Below, piece after piece: positions 25,394-37,925 of a DNA stretch of 64,000 bases. Origin of the DNA: Durusdinium trenchii (taxonomy: Eukaryota > Sar > Dinophyceae > Suessiales > Symbiodiniaceae); the NCBI GenBank assembly GCA_963970005.1, contig CAXAMN010003113.1, positions 1,184,950 through 1,248,949 of the forward strand, in the 5' to 3' direction. Position numbers and translations under genes: made by a program. How positions within the stretch are numbered: the first letter of the stretch is position 1; each line of letters opens with the position of its first letter. The notes under the pieces were generated by a model that had not been told where the DNA came from, searched no databases, and was given only the letters and a program-made list of their open reading frames with translations.

Positions 25394-25540
25394 ATCTGTA
25401 CAAATTTAAGTTGTTAGAGACCCACAAACATGCAAAACCTGTTCCTCCTTCCCCCTTGGTGTTCGCATCATGCCCAAGCCTCTGTGCTGGCATCCCTCCG
25501 CACCGTGGGTATGGTCGCCGGTGTGGCAAGGTCCAGCGCG
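25394..25540 (-). CDS. Coding exon with strong GT donor, unknown
   Basis: Ends CTCCAG|GTGAAGACC at 25394 (minus). The in-phase reading contains GGTGFACLWVSNNLNLYRLL. The acceptor is not certain. No family recognised. Confidence 0.35.
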
Positions 25541-26470
25541 GGGTCGCCGCCTTGAAACGTCGGAGCTTGGAAGGTAGATCCCACCATCCAGGAAGGTGGA
25601 TCCCAGCACACGAAATCCCACTATATCATGACTACGAATAATAACCATACATATCATACAATAGTACTAGTTATATTACTAGTGAGATCCAACCAACAAA
25701 ATACAGTAATTGATTTGATTGGTTACATGCTGGGATCCAATGAGTTGTCTGCTGGTCGAGTTGCGAGTCCAATAATGTCGGACCGTTGGATTGGTGGTGG
25801 TTCTGATGCTTGTGTACATGTTGTTTCTTCTCTTGAAGTTGTTTCTTCTCATATGGTTTGGATGTGACTCTGCTTGGATCACCTTGAAGTTGATCTGTTT
25901 GGATCGTTGTTTGGATCGAACGTGTTCGAACCTGGAGTGACGAAGCAATTGGCCAACAACCTGGAGCGCCTGCCAAAAAGAATTGGCGGAATGAAGCCTG
26001 CAACCCATACAATGCAACTCCAGGCGAAGCACACACTCGAATTTGTAGGATTTTATGCAAAAAGGAATACTGAATACTGTGGTTTCAGAGTAGGCCACAA
26101 TCCCCAAAAGGTGGTTACTAGTGCATGAACCCCATCTAAAGATATCTATATAAAGGACATGGGTTTCTGCCATCTACTCTGAAACCACTGAATTTAAAGT
26201 GAACTATTTTAAAAAAACAAGCAAGCAAGCAAAGGTCAAAAAATCCATCTACCTCTTGGATGAATCATATGCTCAACATATGTTTGGGCATGCTGTTTGG
26301 GCATAGGGCGCATGATTTATTGCCAAGTGCTCTCGAGTTTTTGTTGTTTCCGTTCGCCGACTCTTCTGGACATCAAAAGTCGACCCACCATACACCCGTG
26401 ACTACACCCGTGCTGCGCCATCCAAAACCTGAACCTCTGCACTCGATCCACCGCCTGTGACCGTCGTGTC

Positions 26471-26545
26471 TCAGTTCCGGGTCCACATATATGGTCATGA
26501 CCTGTTTGAAGCCGAGGCGCTGAGAGGCTTCGGCATCACACAGAG
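26471..26545 (+). CDS. Possible B9-domain exon
   Basis: After a CTCAG acceptor on the plus strand the reading FRVHIYGHDLFEAEALRGFG resembles the core of B9 domains (pattern V-x-V-Y-G-x-D-x-F-x-x-x-x-x-x-G-Y/F-G), found in the MKS1/B9D1/B9D2 proteins of the ciliary transition zone. Dinoflagellates are flagellate, so the gene is plausible. Only this exon is visible; the expected upstream (GWP) and downstream (VPxxxGxH) blocks were not found. It is one of very few plus-strand candidates. Confidence 0.35.
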
Positions 26546-27073
26546 TTTGTCGAAGGTCACCTTGAAACTATCCCAAGGCATCCAAAAGCATGACTCCTCA
26601 GGTCTCCCCGCGGGACGGCCAGGGGACTCGGCGAACGCGAAGCAACGAGGCACCTGGAAGGCCCCGAAAAGAACACCGGAGCTATTCGAGTCGAGATGTG
26701 TTTCACGTTTTGTTTTTGGATAAGCTGAACCCTTCCAAACAAACTCAACACATCCCGGCGTAAATACATATCAATAACATATCGAGAACTGTGTAGCATG
26801 GTAGCAATGCATCCAAGTCCTTCGCAACTTCTGGGGAGGAACTCTTTGGCCTGGGTGCCTTTATGCATGCAGCGAAGTGGCAGACATCTGTGTTGCTCGT
26901 GTAGGGCTATGAGGGCTGGTAGGTGCACCTGCAAACTGCCGAGGGAGCACAAGCACTCGATCTACTATCATAGGGCCATAGGGGGTGGCAAAGCAAAAGA
27001 TATGCATGTATAAAATCAAAGCCAGAGCTGAAAATAGAAGTTCTGAGCCTTTCCAGTTGACTTACCTTACTTT

Positions 27074-27265
27074 CGAGCCAAAACACCTCCATGGAAGACT
27101 GTTTCCCTCAAGTCACCGCATGCGCCTCTGATGGCAACTGTGGCGCCGGAACGCTCCTGGAGCATTTGGTGCATCCTGTGGTGTGGGGTCCCACGCTTGC
27201 AGGGCCCAAGAAGCACCTCTGACAAGTTCTGGACCACGCTGTCAGAGGACCAAAAAGCTGGGGGG
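27074..27265 (-). CDS. KH-domain-like exon
   Basis: The reading after a pyrimidine-rich CCCAG acceptor contains SEVLLGPCKRGTPHHRM and ERSGATVAIRG, matching the GxxG loop followed by S-G-A-x-(V/I)-x-I-R-G of type I KH domains, which bind single-stranded RNA (as in SF1/quaking-type proteins). The loop is unusual: two extra residues sit inside GP-RG. Possible donors include ATGCG|GTGACT and a GTAAGT further on. The rest of the gene was not found. Confidence 0.45.
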
Positions 27266-28156
27266 ACGGACACATCGTTGTGTATTGAAATGGCTGTTCA
27301 GAAGGAGGTACTATCGGGGCGTTGAATCGAAGGATTTGTTCTATCAAATGAATCCGGTCCCACCAGTGCGGTCTAATTGGCTCACCTACCCATTCTAATG
27401 AGTGCCAGCAAAAAGAACAGGTTTATTATAACGGTCTACATATCATGGCTTATATACATTTTGCAGTTGTTCCCTTTCACACTCAAACCTTCAGTGCATT
27501 CTCTCACACACACATTGCACTACGACCCAAAACATCGCGATGTCTGTCTACGAACAAATCGTCTTTGCGCCCGCCCGAGCCGCATCCACCTCCGGTAGCT
27601 ACGGCGGCCAAGCTTCTAGATGCCATGCCACTTCAGGATGTCGTTCCCAGGAGCTTGACTCATGCCCCCAATCACCGGTCCAAGTGCAGGACCAGGCACC
27701 TGGCAGCCATGTGGATCGCAACTCAGGAACTTCCAAGCCGCAAACCCAAAGAAAACCTGGAGAATCGATGCTTCATTGGAAAAAAGATGAAACAAGATGA
27801 AACACTCAAAAGGGAAACCAACCAATCAAACCTGAGGACGAGAAGCTAAAGCCTCCACTTGGCTGGGTTGATTGCCCGACTTTGCTGATCACCTACACTT
27901 GTGGTTCCAACGTGTTCCAACGTGTTCCACCACCAACGCCTGCACCCTGCCAGTGTTTCCGTGCCCGGGCACCTCCTTCGGCCTTCCAATCTCCGTGCGG
28001 GTTTTTCAGCGCCACCAAGCGGAGCATCTGGCCCTGAGGGCGAGCGAATGTGAGCTGATTAGGGAAGTTGGTCCATCCTCACCATGTCAAGCACTTGGGA
28101 GTTGACCTGCCTGGATTCCAGAAAACTACCTTGCTTTATCATCTTTATCTAACCGG

Positions 28157-28320
28157 TGATGATTGCTATGGTGTTGGTGATGAGGACGAGGATGAATGAG
28201 GATGAGGACGACCAAGAGGACAAGGAGGAGGTCGATGACGATGACGATGACGATGAGGATGAGGATTATCATTATTACTATTGCTATTATGAAAATGAAC
28301 ATGATCATGATGAATGGTTG
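28157..28320. repeat. GAT/GAC-rich imperfect microsatellite
   Basis: GATGAGGACGAGGATG-type imperfect triplet array passing into a (GATGAC)n core and then ATTATT-rich triplets. On the plus strand it would read Asp/Glu-rich, but there is no support for translation. Confidence 0.7.
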
Positions 28321-28369
28321 ATGATATGACCAATCATAGAAGCAAGGGCCGTTAATAAAATATGACAAA

Positions 28370-28580
28370 CTACTGTAGTTCTCCACTTTTGCCGCTGTCA
28401 GCTGTACAGGCGGGCACCCCAAACATCAACCATTCATTCTTACAACTACTGACAAATCGGTCCAAACCTTCCAGTTTAGAGTACAGTCTTTCAAAATGCA
28501 AACATGCAGAATCCACATTGAACCCCTGGTGCACCGGAATTTCCGCCTCAGCTGTCTTTTTCACGCCAAGTTTCTCCCTT
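28370..28580 (-). CDS. C-terminal exon of unknown protein
   Basis: About 69 codons after a TTGAAG acceptor end in TAG at 28370 (contains NVDSACLHFERLYSKLEGLD). Composition is clearly protein-like; upstream a second coding-like stretch (LEARELQLKGETW) is in another frame. No family recognised. Confidence 0.4.
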
Positions 28581-29085
28581 CAACTGGAGTTCCCTCGCTT
28601 CCAGCATTGCATAGGCATGGCCGGAGATCCTGGGATGCTCCGAGCATCGCGTGTTTGACGACCTTCTGTGAAGTACACGTATCAGGGTGGCGTGAGATCC
28701 CCTCGATCGGTGTATGATCCTACAAATTGTCCGAATTCGTTCGCTCTTGGATCCGAATCAATGCACATGTCCAGCTCCAAATAGTTCGATAGTTGTCCTA
28801 TTTGGAGGGCGGAATGTACCATGGCGACAGATCATGTATTTGGGCGTGCCCCGCGCAGCCAAAGCAAAGGTTCAGCCGTGTGTGAATTAAGTTGAGAATC
28901 ATCAATGAATTACGACAATTACGTCCTCCATGAGTCCCCGTCCCGTAGGGTGGCCCCATGTGTCTTTTGTTCTTCCCTGACTTGAATTTACAGCCAGTCC
29001 GCGTCACTTCTGCGGTTCCGCAACCCTGACTCAGGTGTAGGGACAACGTCGCCACGAGTAGATCAAGGTTTGACCGACCAGGTTG

Positions 29086-30376
29086 TCAAGCTGGCACAAG
29101 AACCTCCTTCGTGCCGAAACGTGCGGCTGTGGGTGAATAGTGCTTGATCCGTTTTGATCCTATGACTGAGGTGTCCTTCGATTCAATGCACTCTCCGAGG
29201 CACAGTCCGTCGTTGCGGTAGTAGTCCCGCGCATTGGTCACGGCAGGGTAACGGGTGATGGAGGCAGTGACGGGGCAGCGGCCTCTGCAGTCGACACAAG
29301 TGACACAGGGAAAGAACTACGGCCGTGACGACAGGGGTTTGATGAGGACCGCTGGTTCAACTGACTTGTAGTGGCTCCTTGCCTTACAAATCTAAACTAT
29401 AAGATAGACTTATAATCTGATCAGAAGTATTTAAAAGTATCATATTGACTTTTGTATAGTTTCATAATGCTCTATATAGCAATATGAATATGGCTATACC
29501 ATGTCCTACCGTTAATAAGGGCAGGTTTTGACCTTCACAAAGGGATACTGGCACTGCCTGGGCAAGATAGAACAATTACCCCACCGCGTCCCCGGTCCCA
29601 ACCGATGCCCATCGCCACCCTCCAAATCCATCCGCGTTTCCTCATGGGCAGGGCTCGAATGGACCAGTGAGCCACGGCCCATCGAGCCGCGCCCGCCTGC
29701 TACCCGCTACCCGCGACCCACCGTCCGAGCATCGGCTCATGTAGCGTAAAAGCTTCTCCCAAAGCTCCTCGTCCAGCAGGTCGTCCGGAACAGGCAAAGA
29801 GACTGAGCCAATCCCCGTGGCGTTGCGCCCAGCCTTGCCGACAGAGTGGCAAATACCATCGGCAAAGCAGGCGTGTTTAGTCTCCACACCGTAGCGATGT
29901 TCTTGTTTGTATAATGATAGTGTATCTATTTATCGCCTTCTCAGGGAGCCTCCAATGCAACATGTTCTTAACCAATCTCTCTCACTTTCTCTCTCTTGCC
30001 CTCTTTCTCAGGCGGAGCATTCCCGTTGTCTCACCAAAATGCCCGGGTGGCGAATAGGTCTGTTCTTCAAACCAACATAACTCGTTGAAAACCCGGAACT
30101 CTCAGCCACTTTCAGAGCCCGGCACTGATATTTGGGGGATGGGTGTGCAAATGCCTGATTGTAGCTGCCAAACACGTGCCTACTTACGTGCCTCCCTTTC
30201 CAGACTCTACGACTTTCAAGGTTTAGTTGTCCAAAGCGATCCAGCTTCATCCCAGTAACATATTGTGCTCCTCGCCACTGCCAGTGGTTCTCCAGCGCGG
30301 CAGTCCTGAGGGAGAAAGAAAGCGCGGCAGTCCGCTTTCTCCCTATAAAGCCGGAGAAATGACTCGGACCAAGCAT
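29086..30376 (-). CDS. Uncharacterised four-exon protein, 223 aa
   Basis: Exons 30376-30188, 30154-30035, 29881-29718 and 29284-29086 join in phase with GT-AG introns (donors GTAAGT, GTGAGA, GTCGCG) and end in TGA. The N-terminus (MLGPSHFSGFIGRKRTAALS) is basic, hydroxylated and without acids, compatible with an organellar targeting peptide. The last two exons hold regularly placed cysteines (HACFADGIC; then GRCPVTAS; GLCLGECIES), suggesting disulfides or metal binding. A block VPDDLLDEELWEKLLRYM is acidic and helical. No family recognised. Its ATG lies about 130 bp beyond the calpain stop. Confidence 0.55.
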
Positions 30377-30508
30377 TCGAGAAAGCTGTTATACTTTGAC
30401 ACTTTCACTTCCTGCAAACTTCTTGTTCGGGGAAGGTTGTACATCAAACGAAATAGCAACAAACACACATTATGTTTTAGTAAACAGGCAGGCTAAACAA
30501 ATATCACC

Positions 30509-33500
30509 CTAGCGTCCCCTAACTAAATAAGTAGCCGTTCCCTCTCGTATACTACGATGCTGGATGGTTTGCCAAGGGGCTCTTCTTGATCGACGGCCGG
30601 ACGCTGGAACACATACCTCGGAAACTGCTGAAACACCAAATGCAATTACACTTGTCCCCTTTTGATTATCAAAGAATATCAAAGCATGACAGTCACGATG
30701 TTGTAGCGTCACTCCAACCTAATTAAAGTATTTTACATTTTAACTACAATTGTTTGATGTTGTTTGGGTTCACTACTTGGTCCCTGTTTCTGCATGTGAA
30801 GCTTCCGCAGCTCTGCGCTGGCTGCAAAACAACCGCAGACACCTCCAGCTTCTGCAACAACCCCCGATAGACCGAAGAACATGTTGAGGGGAGGTCACCT
30901 ACTTTACTGCGGATGGGGATGTCACCTACCCCCCAATTCCACCCGGTGGGGACATGTTGCCCGCTCGTCCCTGAATCCCAAGCATCCAGCTCAGCGCTTG
31001 TTCCACCAACCCAAGCTAAACCCCAGCCCGGTGAAGTAGGTCCCAGGTGCACCAATGGAAAGCCGGTCAAGGCCATGAAGGCAAAAGGCTCAGTGCCCCC
31101 CGACAAATGTGCATAGGAGCCCACGAATTTGGCCATGGCCTTCTCGAGGATCAGCGCCCAAACCTGTCGAGGCCGTTTGAACGAATGGAATAAGAACAGG
31201 AACATCGCCACCGACGACCCACTGGAACAAGAAAGGACATAATGACATGAAGATCTTTCAACTATCAGTTCATTTTGTTCAGGAGTTCTTTAAGCAAACA
31301 TGGTACCGCCCAAGAATGCCACAAAACCTCCGCGAAAGGGTGCTATACTCTTTCGATCTCTTTCGGTCCCACCATGAGAATGGAATATCATTTAAAGACT
31401 AAATCAGAGAAACATTGACGAGTCCGTCTCTACCACTTCAAACTGTTAGATACAAAAATCTCTTCTATGTCACCTATATACTTGCTCTGAACCTTCTGGA
31501 ACGTCCTCCCCCCTTTGTCCCTTGGTCCGTTCTCCCGAAGCCGATGCAGGGCTGGTCCCACACCCTCCTGGGTTCCCTCACTTGACGGCCCTTCGGGCGA
31601 CCAAAGAGGGGGAGCCACTTCTTGCGAAGGCATTTGGTGCCTCACGCGTCGTGTGAGACATCGGTCGTGTCTCACATCTCAAAACGACGGTTTTGTCTCA
31701 GAATAAACTCGTCATTACTTATATAGATTCGCTTATTTAGTGTATTGATGCAAGCCTGAAGTATAGTTCAAACATCAAAACTATGACCGGGACAAGCTGA
31801 AACGAACGCCCGACTGTCTTATGATTGTCTTCCTATCGATCTTGCATTCCTGCAAAAAGGACCATCCTTTAAATCTGGGGTCCACGATGGTCCACAAGAT
31901 ACCTTGTTGGACACACCCGAAGAGCTGGAAATAGAAACACCTAGGTTTCGTCTGCTGTCATGAAGTGTCCATATTAAAAGCGAACTGCGTTGTTTTCACG
32001 AACCAAAGCTTGAGACCATCAATGGAAAGCCCTCCCTGATCATCAGATCGATTGGGTCTTCTGTCTGGTTCTCTTTTTGATACACAGAACGATCCACTGT
32101 AGGAAGAAAACATGACATCAAAACAATCCGATCATCCTAAACTCGCTTTCATGGGTGGCTGAAACATGCTGAAACACACGAGTTCAATGGATAGAACTAT
32201 GACATCCAGGTTGGCCCCAGGTGATCGATGGGACTCCATCATCGATCCGTCGACTCCCTATCTGATCATCCTATCTGATCCTGAAGGTTCCGTAAGGATC
32301 CTTATAATAGAATATAATAGACATGGATCCCTATCTTTGTCTATGCCATCTATGCTTTGACACAAAGGCCCACCTTGTGCCGTGTAGATGTCGTTGTAGT
32401 TGTAGACTCGAGTGCCATCCTCCTGGTGGCACACGTCGAAAGTCCGAGCCGAGGCCAACCAACGCTAGGCCGCTAGGTGCTACTGGTGCTACTCAGCTGC
32501 TACTCTACTACTTCAGAAAGCTCTGATGTAGCATCTAGGAGATTCCAATTTGCTTCTTTGTGTGTGGAGATGTTCCATATTGCACGAGAGGAATTTGCAG
32601 CTCCATGATTACGTATCAGAAGATTCCAAAATTAAATACATGCACTTATATAGAATATTCAAAGTCGCTTTTAGGTGGGTGTGACTAATTTGTAGTTAGA
32701 ATATGTTGAAGTTAGAATGTTGAATGGCAAGCTAGTGGATCAACAAGCAGCCCTTTTCCCTCACAATCTCGATGTCTTTGTATCAATGGCCATCTAGATA
32801 TCTGGAGTGCTCAAGTTCAAGGGCCAAATGTTACCGGTCGGGATATCAATTTGTCAATGGTCCTTCATCAATGTCAAACCGGCATATCAATATTCTATCT
32901 GCACATGATTTTCCAAATCCGACCCACCCCTTTGACATGCACATGATTGAGTTCCTGATTCAATGAATAGTATTCTATGTGCAAGGACGCTATTCTGCCT
33001 TTTATGTTGTTCTATATATATATATGACCATCATCCGCTCATCCAAATACTAAGCCTCCTGCCCCCCAACCCACTTGCTTAGTAGGAGGTGGTCTCTTTG
33101 AGACTCTGACCCCTGACCCCTAAAAAAGCCTTCGACCCGCTCGCTCGCTCCGTCCGACTCCGTCCTGCTCTGCATAGGGCACATCGGACCAATCATCTTC
33201 CAGTGTGCAAGGCACGAAATCATCCACTTCCTAAAGATGAGCCCGGTGGATGTCCCCTCGGGCACGAGGAAGTCCGGGTACCACATACCCTCCAAGACTG
33301 GTTCACTTGGGGGTTACCCTCTCTAATAATCAGCCAACCAGCACACGACCCTCCATGGGTGTGCGATCGAGCCTGAAGCTGTCAAGTCGACTCACTGATC
33401 CGTTGACCAAGGAAGCCATTGCCATTGAGCTCATCTGCTGGGTGCAAGTGACAATATGATAATATCTGTGTAGGCTTGGGAGCCAAACACCTGGTAGAAA

Positions 33501-34124
33501 AGCAACAGGAACAGCTGTACCTTTCAAGCGTCCACGAGTTCCCAACGTGCTGACGCCATGTCATAGAGCTGTATCACGAAGTGGCCTGTGACGATGCAAC
33601 CACAAAGGCGGACGCGTCATTTCTAGTCGGACGCACCCTTGGAACCTGAACAGGGCACGAGGCACGCTTAGCTGTTGCTAAATATAATAGACTACAAGAG
33701 CATTGCATGTGAGCACATATCATTCTATATGCATAATATACAGAACATGTAGATTGAAATGCCATCACTTGACAGCCTTGGGAGTCTCGCTCTGAGATTG
33801 AAACAAACACCTTTCAGCTACATTATGTTAGCATATGGACTGAACAAACGATTGATTAAATAACGATTATACACACTCGAATCATTGTGACATGAATTGA
33901 CATCATGATATGTATATATATATATACATATTTCTAAGATTTTCTCCTCGGGCTTCCTTCTCAGCCCAGGCCACAACTTCACGCTTGGCCGTGGCAGACC
34001 GCAAAATCATTGTGGCACCCGGCGCCTGCTACGAGATCTGCTTCCACGAAGAGCTTCCTAATCCAGGTGGGCTGCTTGATGATGGCAGCAATGCTGGCAA
34101 CCAACCAGCAGTTCCCCAGGAAGC
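30509..34124 (-). CDS. Calpain-family cysteine protease, partial
   Basis: Calpains are cytosolic Ca2+-regulated cysteine proteases. Exon 34124-34026 carries the catalytic-Cys block GFLGNCWLVASIAAI. It joins by a GC-AG intron to 33585-33533 (HFVIQLYDMASARWELV), then by a GA-AG intron to EVDDFVPCTLEDDWSDV (33230-33137), the PC1 end; phases agree at both joins. Exon 31163-31053 reads VWALILEKAMAKFVGSYAHL, the start of PC2. Exon 30718-30617 (VGVTLQHRD to FGVSAVSE) resembles the C2-like domain III; the frame stays open to a stop at 30509. The N-terminal part was not found. The PC2 blocks with the catalytic His (GHAY) and Asn (NPWG) were not found either, and there are only about 330 bp for them. 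Confidence 0.65.
31429..33050. other. Long intron region of the calpain gene
   Basis: Between the two calpain blocks. One minus-strand stretch near 32,460-32,376 looks coding (FDVCHQEDGTRVYNYNDIYT, ending ACAAG|GTGGGC) but does not join the calpain exons in phase. The rest has no recognisable content. Confidence 0.3.
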
Positions 34125-34457
34125 CTTCGACGGGTGGAGTGATTCACGGCAACTGAGAGATGCCATGATGCCTGCAAACTGCAAACATCTGGAAAACACA
34201 CATTTTTGTGGCCTCAAGATTGACTCAAAACAACTACCACTTTTGCAAAGCACTTTTTCGAGGCCAGAATGAACCCCCAAGAAGTGAATCGAGCGACGTG
34301 GTCTTCTCAAGCGGGCAGCAAATATACAACAATAACGAGTCTCGGAGTAGCACATCACAAAGTGAGTCTTGGCAAATTAAGGCTTTGTGTGCACCTGGTC
34401 ACGAGGTATGGGCTTTCGCCTGAAAAATGACTTGAGAAAAAACGGAGCTAAACAGCC

Positions 34458-36245
34458 TCAACAGCCTCGGTGGACATCCAAGCTTATTGTGGCCAAGCAT
34501 CCTTGTGCCAAATCACCAGCTGTCATGCCTGAGCAAAAGTGGGCGAGCAAAAGTGGGCCCACCGACAAATAATATGCAGATAATTGTCCACTGCATGACA
34601 GCTTATCTACTTGGCATGCTGCAATCTCTAAAAGGCCTTGTAGGCTTTGTGTATGCTGTGGGGCTTTTAACACCGCTTCATCCAGTCTTGCGAAGCGCTG
34701 GCTCTCTTGGCAAAGCGCGGGCTCAGTCACCTACAGCCGCAAAAGAGTGACATGGGATAGCGCGGTGTGCCCCTGCAGCAGAATCGCAGGCTTTTCCAAC
34801 CTGGTGACGATGGCCTCCAACCTAGTTTAAAGCGTTTAAAGGTTCTATTCCAGAGCAGCGCCGAAACGCACCAAACAAGGGCTTGCCAGGCCATGTCTCT
34901 CTCACATGGTCTGAACATGTCTCTCGCTTGCGGCTCTTCTCAGCTGCAGTTCTTGGGGTGAAGCTTGCAATCCAGGCAGTAGTTCACATCAGCAATGCCT
35001 GATCACCAGCACCAACTGATCATGTAGGATGGACCATTTGAGGGGATGAAATATTACAATACTACTAAAGTTACTAAATATATCCAAATATATACAGTAT
35101 TAGATAAATAAGTATGAAGGCTATGAAGGAATCAAAAGGACTTTGCATTGAAGATGGTTTCGGAACCATGACCCCTTAGTCACAAGTCTTACCAAACCAA
35201 AACGGCAGGGTCAACTTAAGCCCAAAACAAATAAACAGCAACTTGTTTGCCAAGATGCTAAGTGTGAGAAACTGAGGGTTGTGTGTCGTCTGCTCCATTG
35301 GATTGCTGGACACCTTTCCTCGCTCATCCATTCTCAATTCAACTCGTTTCATCCCACTCAAAGACAGCAATGGCTGAAGCAACTACCACGACTCTTTCAC
35401 ATGCAGAAAGGTTCACTGCACTGATGCACATAAATTCTATCACATGTGCTACTCAAACTTGAACCAGCCCACTTGAACATCAAAATGCATCAAGTGCACA
35501 GTTCCCTTATCTCAACATGTCTGAAACAAAAGCGGACCATGCTGGAGATGCCGAGAACCTGTGTGCAATCACACACACATAGCCCCCACAACACCCGGGT
35601 GCACAGCTCTTGGAATAAATGACACACCTCTCACAATCGAAGGACGTTTTTACAACCAACAACCCCTTGAGACTTTTAACTTTTTGGGGCATCTATCTCT
35701 CTCTCTCTATATATATATATACACGCAGACTCTGAACATCCTACCATCTACCATCACACTAGAACTTTCCTCTTCTATCTTTAGCTTGAAGTACAACAAA
35801 CATGAAAGCACTGAAAGGGCAAGGCTCCTGTCATGATTGCGTCGATGTGAGGTTTGATGCCGACTGCCAAGTACTCCGGAATGCCGCTCAAGGGGTAGTA
35901 GCCTGCCATTTGCTTGACATCACTCAATACTGCAAAAAGGATGCGGGGATGGTCATGCGATGGGCGGTGAACAGAACAGCATCTTCCAAAACCGGATCTG
36001 TTGCGGCAGAACGCTCAGTGGGCTCAGTTGCAGTGCACGCACCCGCGTGCGCCTGTGGGAGGAGTCTCCGCAGCCACCACTTGCATGTAGTAGTTGTTCT
36101 TTCTGTCGTAGAGCGGGATAAAGCCTCATGTGACTCATGTGATTTATTGAGGTTCGAAGAGATCTACCCGATCTTCATTCCAGTCATGCTGATACTACCA
36201 AGTATCACTGGCGGCCCTCATCGAGGACGGACTGAGTTTGGATGA
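34458..36245 (-). CDS. Coding fragments of unknown gene(s), frames broken
   Basis: At 36,130-35,820 three adjacent, highly protein-like stretches lie in two alternating frames: FIPLYDRKNNYYMQVVAAET, then DPVLEDAVLFTAHRMTIPAS, then VKQMAGYYPLSGIPEYLAVG. The gaps between them are too small for normal introns, so this is either a frameshifted pseudogene, an assembly indel or unusual splicing. Weaker coding-like stretches occur at 35,380-35,180 and 34,730-34,460. No family recognised. Confidence 0.35.
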
Positions 36246-36539
36246 CAATGATGCAGTTGAATACTTAAAAGGATTCGGATTTTAAGAACTAGAGGGTACT
36301 AGAGGTATGGCATGGAATCGCTCGTAGCGTAGCTTCACAAAATACAATGTGTCCCAGTGTCCACACATGGTATTACGTATGCAAAATGTAGGGACATGTA
36401 AGGACGCAATTACACACAGCAATAACACGCAGTCTTGCTTCATGGGATCTGAATCGCGTATCCCAGCATCCTGCCTTGCACCAAGAAACATAGACTCCCT
36501 TGCACCCCCCTAGCGCCCCCTGTGGTGCTTTGATGCTAC

Positions 36540-37239
36540 TTATGTATAATCTACGTGTTTGTTTCCCACTCCTGGCGTCCATATTGGCTTTGCCAAAGAA
36601 CCAAAGGCTCCAGGATCCATGTGGCAATGTGCTTCTTCGCACTCCGTGGTGAAGCCTTTCACGCTGTCGAAGCACATGAGGAAATGGCCGAAGGCATAGT
36701 CGCCATATAGGGTATAGAAATCCTGGAGGAGGGGATCACTGACTGACACCTCCACCTTGAGCAGTCTGTGAAAAATAAACTTAGCATGGTGATCAATGTT
36801 CCTGACATTCAGCCGCGCCCAACATGCAATCGAGCATACCGTCCACAAGAAAACAAGAGATCTGAAGTGATTTTGGCCTACTGGTGCCAGAAAGGAGAAG
36901 CTGGGCTGTTTATGGATGTGTCTTGGTTGCTAGGGTTAAGCTATCAGCCGCCCCCTAGCCGAGCTTGATTGTATACCTATGGATCCTATTGTTGCATGTC
37001 AAAGCTGGCATCGAAAATCCTTCTGCCTGATTAGCTGGGAGCACCTGTTTTCAATGGATTCAGGATGCAAACAAAGTTCCTTGAACAGCTGTAGCATGGC
37101 GCACCTTAGGCATTCAAAGACTCTTTTTGAGTGAATTGCCCAAAAACAGTCCTTCATGAAGGGTGTGGCATCTTTTTCTGACTCATATATCAACTCTTTG
37201 CTGAAGGTCTTGTAGCCGAGAAGGCCAGTCATGAACTTC
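36540..37239 (-). CDS. Unknown gene, two long exons
   Basis: Exon 37239-about 37002 (KFMTGLLGYKTFSKELIYES, later FECLRCAMLQLFKELCLHPE) and exon 36765-36540 or slightly shorter (LLQDFYTLYGDYAFGHFLMC). The second has an excellent TTATTTTTCACAG acceptor. They join in phase if the first uses a GC donor (TGCCA|GCTTTG). Both are strongly protein-like, soluble and Cys-containing. No family recognised; further exons are likely on both sides. Confidence 0.5.
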
Positions 37240-37884
37240 CTGGGATGCAAAGTCTCGCAATGTTTGCAGGGTGATTGGAGGGCAACAAGAGTGCCAGGTG
37301 GTCTGAGAAGGGAAGGAAAAAGAACAAAAGGCAAACGCCTTGCTCGAAAGGGAGGCCCCAAGCCTGTTTGCCTACCGACAAGTGCAACATCCCAAACGTT
37401 CAGCCGTTCAGCCTTCACCCCAAGACCCAGCCCGCGCGTTCAGCCTTCCCGTTCTCCAAAGGTCTCGTAGTCGATCCCGGTGGTGAACAAGTCGGTGCCG
37501 AAGTCCGGGCAGTTTCCTGGACTTTTTCGACCCAAACGAGAAAAAATACGTCAAATCGGCGAAACACCCGCCCACTCTGACCTGGTAGAGTTCCGACTGC
37601 GAGAGGCGGCGAGAGGCAAGGCGTTTTTCCATGTTTTTTCCCAAAGTCCATCAGCCCTGTCTGTCAAGCCAATACAAAATGATCACGTCTCCTCACCAGC
37701 TCGCGTGGAAACTTCAGGCTTCACCTTCTCCGGAGATGCGACAATTGGTGTGGGCACTTCGGTGACAGCAACTTCTGGTGGTACTAGGTCGCCGGTAGGT
37801 GTTGCCTCATTGGCCTTCTCACCCTCATCGGCTTCCCTGGGCTGTCAAGATCCTTTCTGCGCTTTGTTACTGTTTGAAGTCGCT

Positions 37885-37925
37885 CTGGGAGGAGGAGCAA
37901 CCTTTGAGGTTGCTCCTCCTCCCAG
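37885..37925. repeat. Perfect 19-bp inverted repeat, 3-nt loop
   Basis: Arms 37885-37903 and 37907-37925 are perfectly complementary (start CTGGGAGGAGGAGC), loop TTG. The DNA or its transcript could form a 19-bp GC-rich hairpin. Confidence 0.85.

Noticed and set aside
28126..28422. Acidic Asp/Glu-rich or Ile-rich hydrophobic protein
   Set aside because: Translation of a GAT/GAC microsatellite; no flanking coding signal.
34029..34358. 109-codon minus ORF over the calpain Cys exon
   Set aside because: It is in a different frame from the reading that restores GNCWLVAS and joins in phase to both neighbours.
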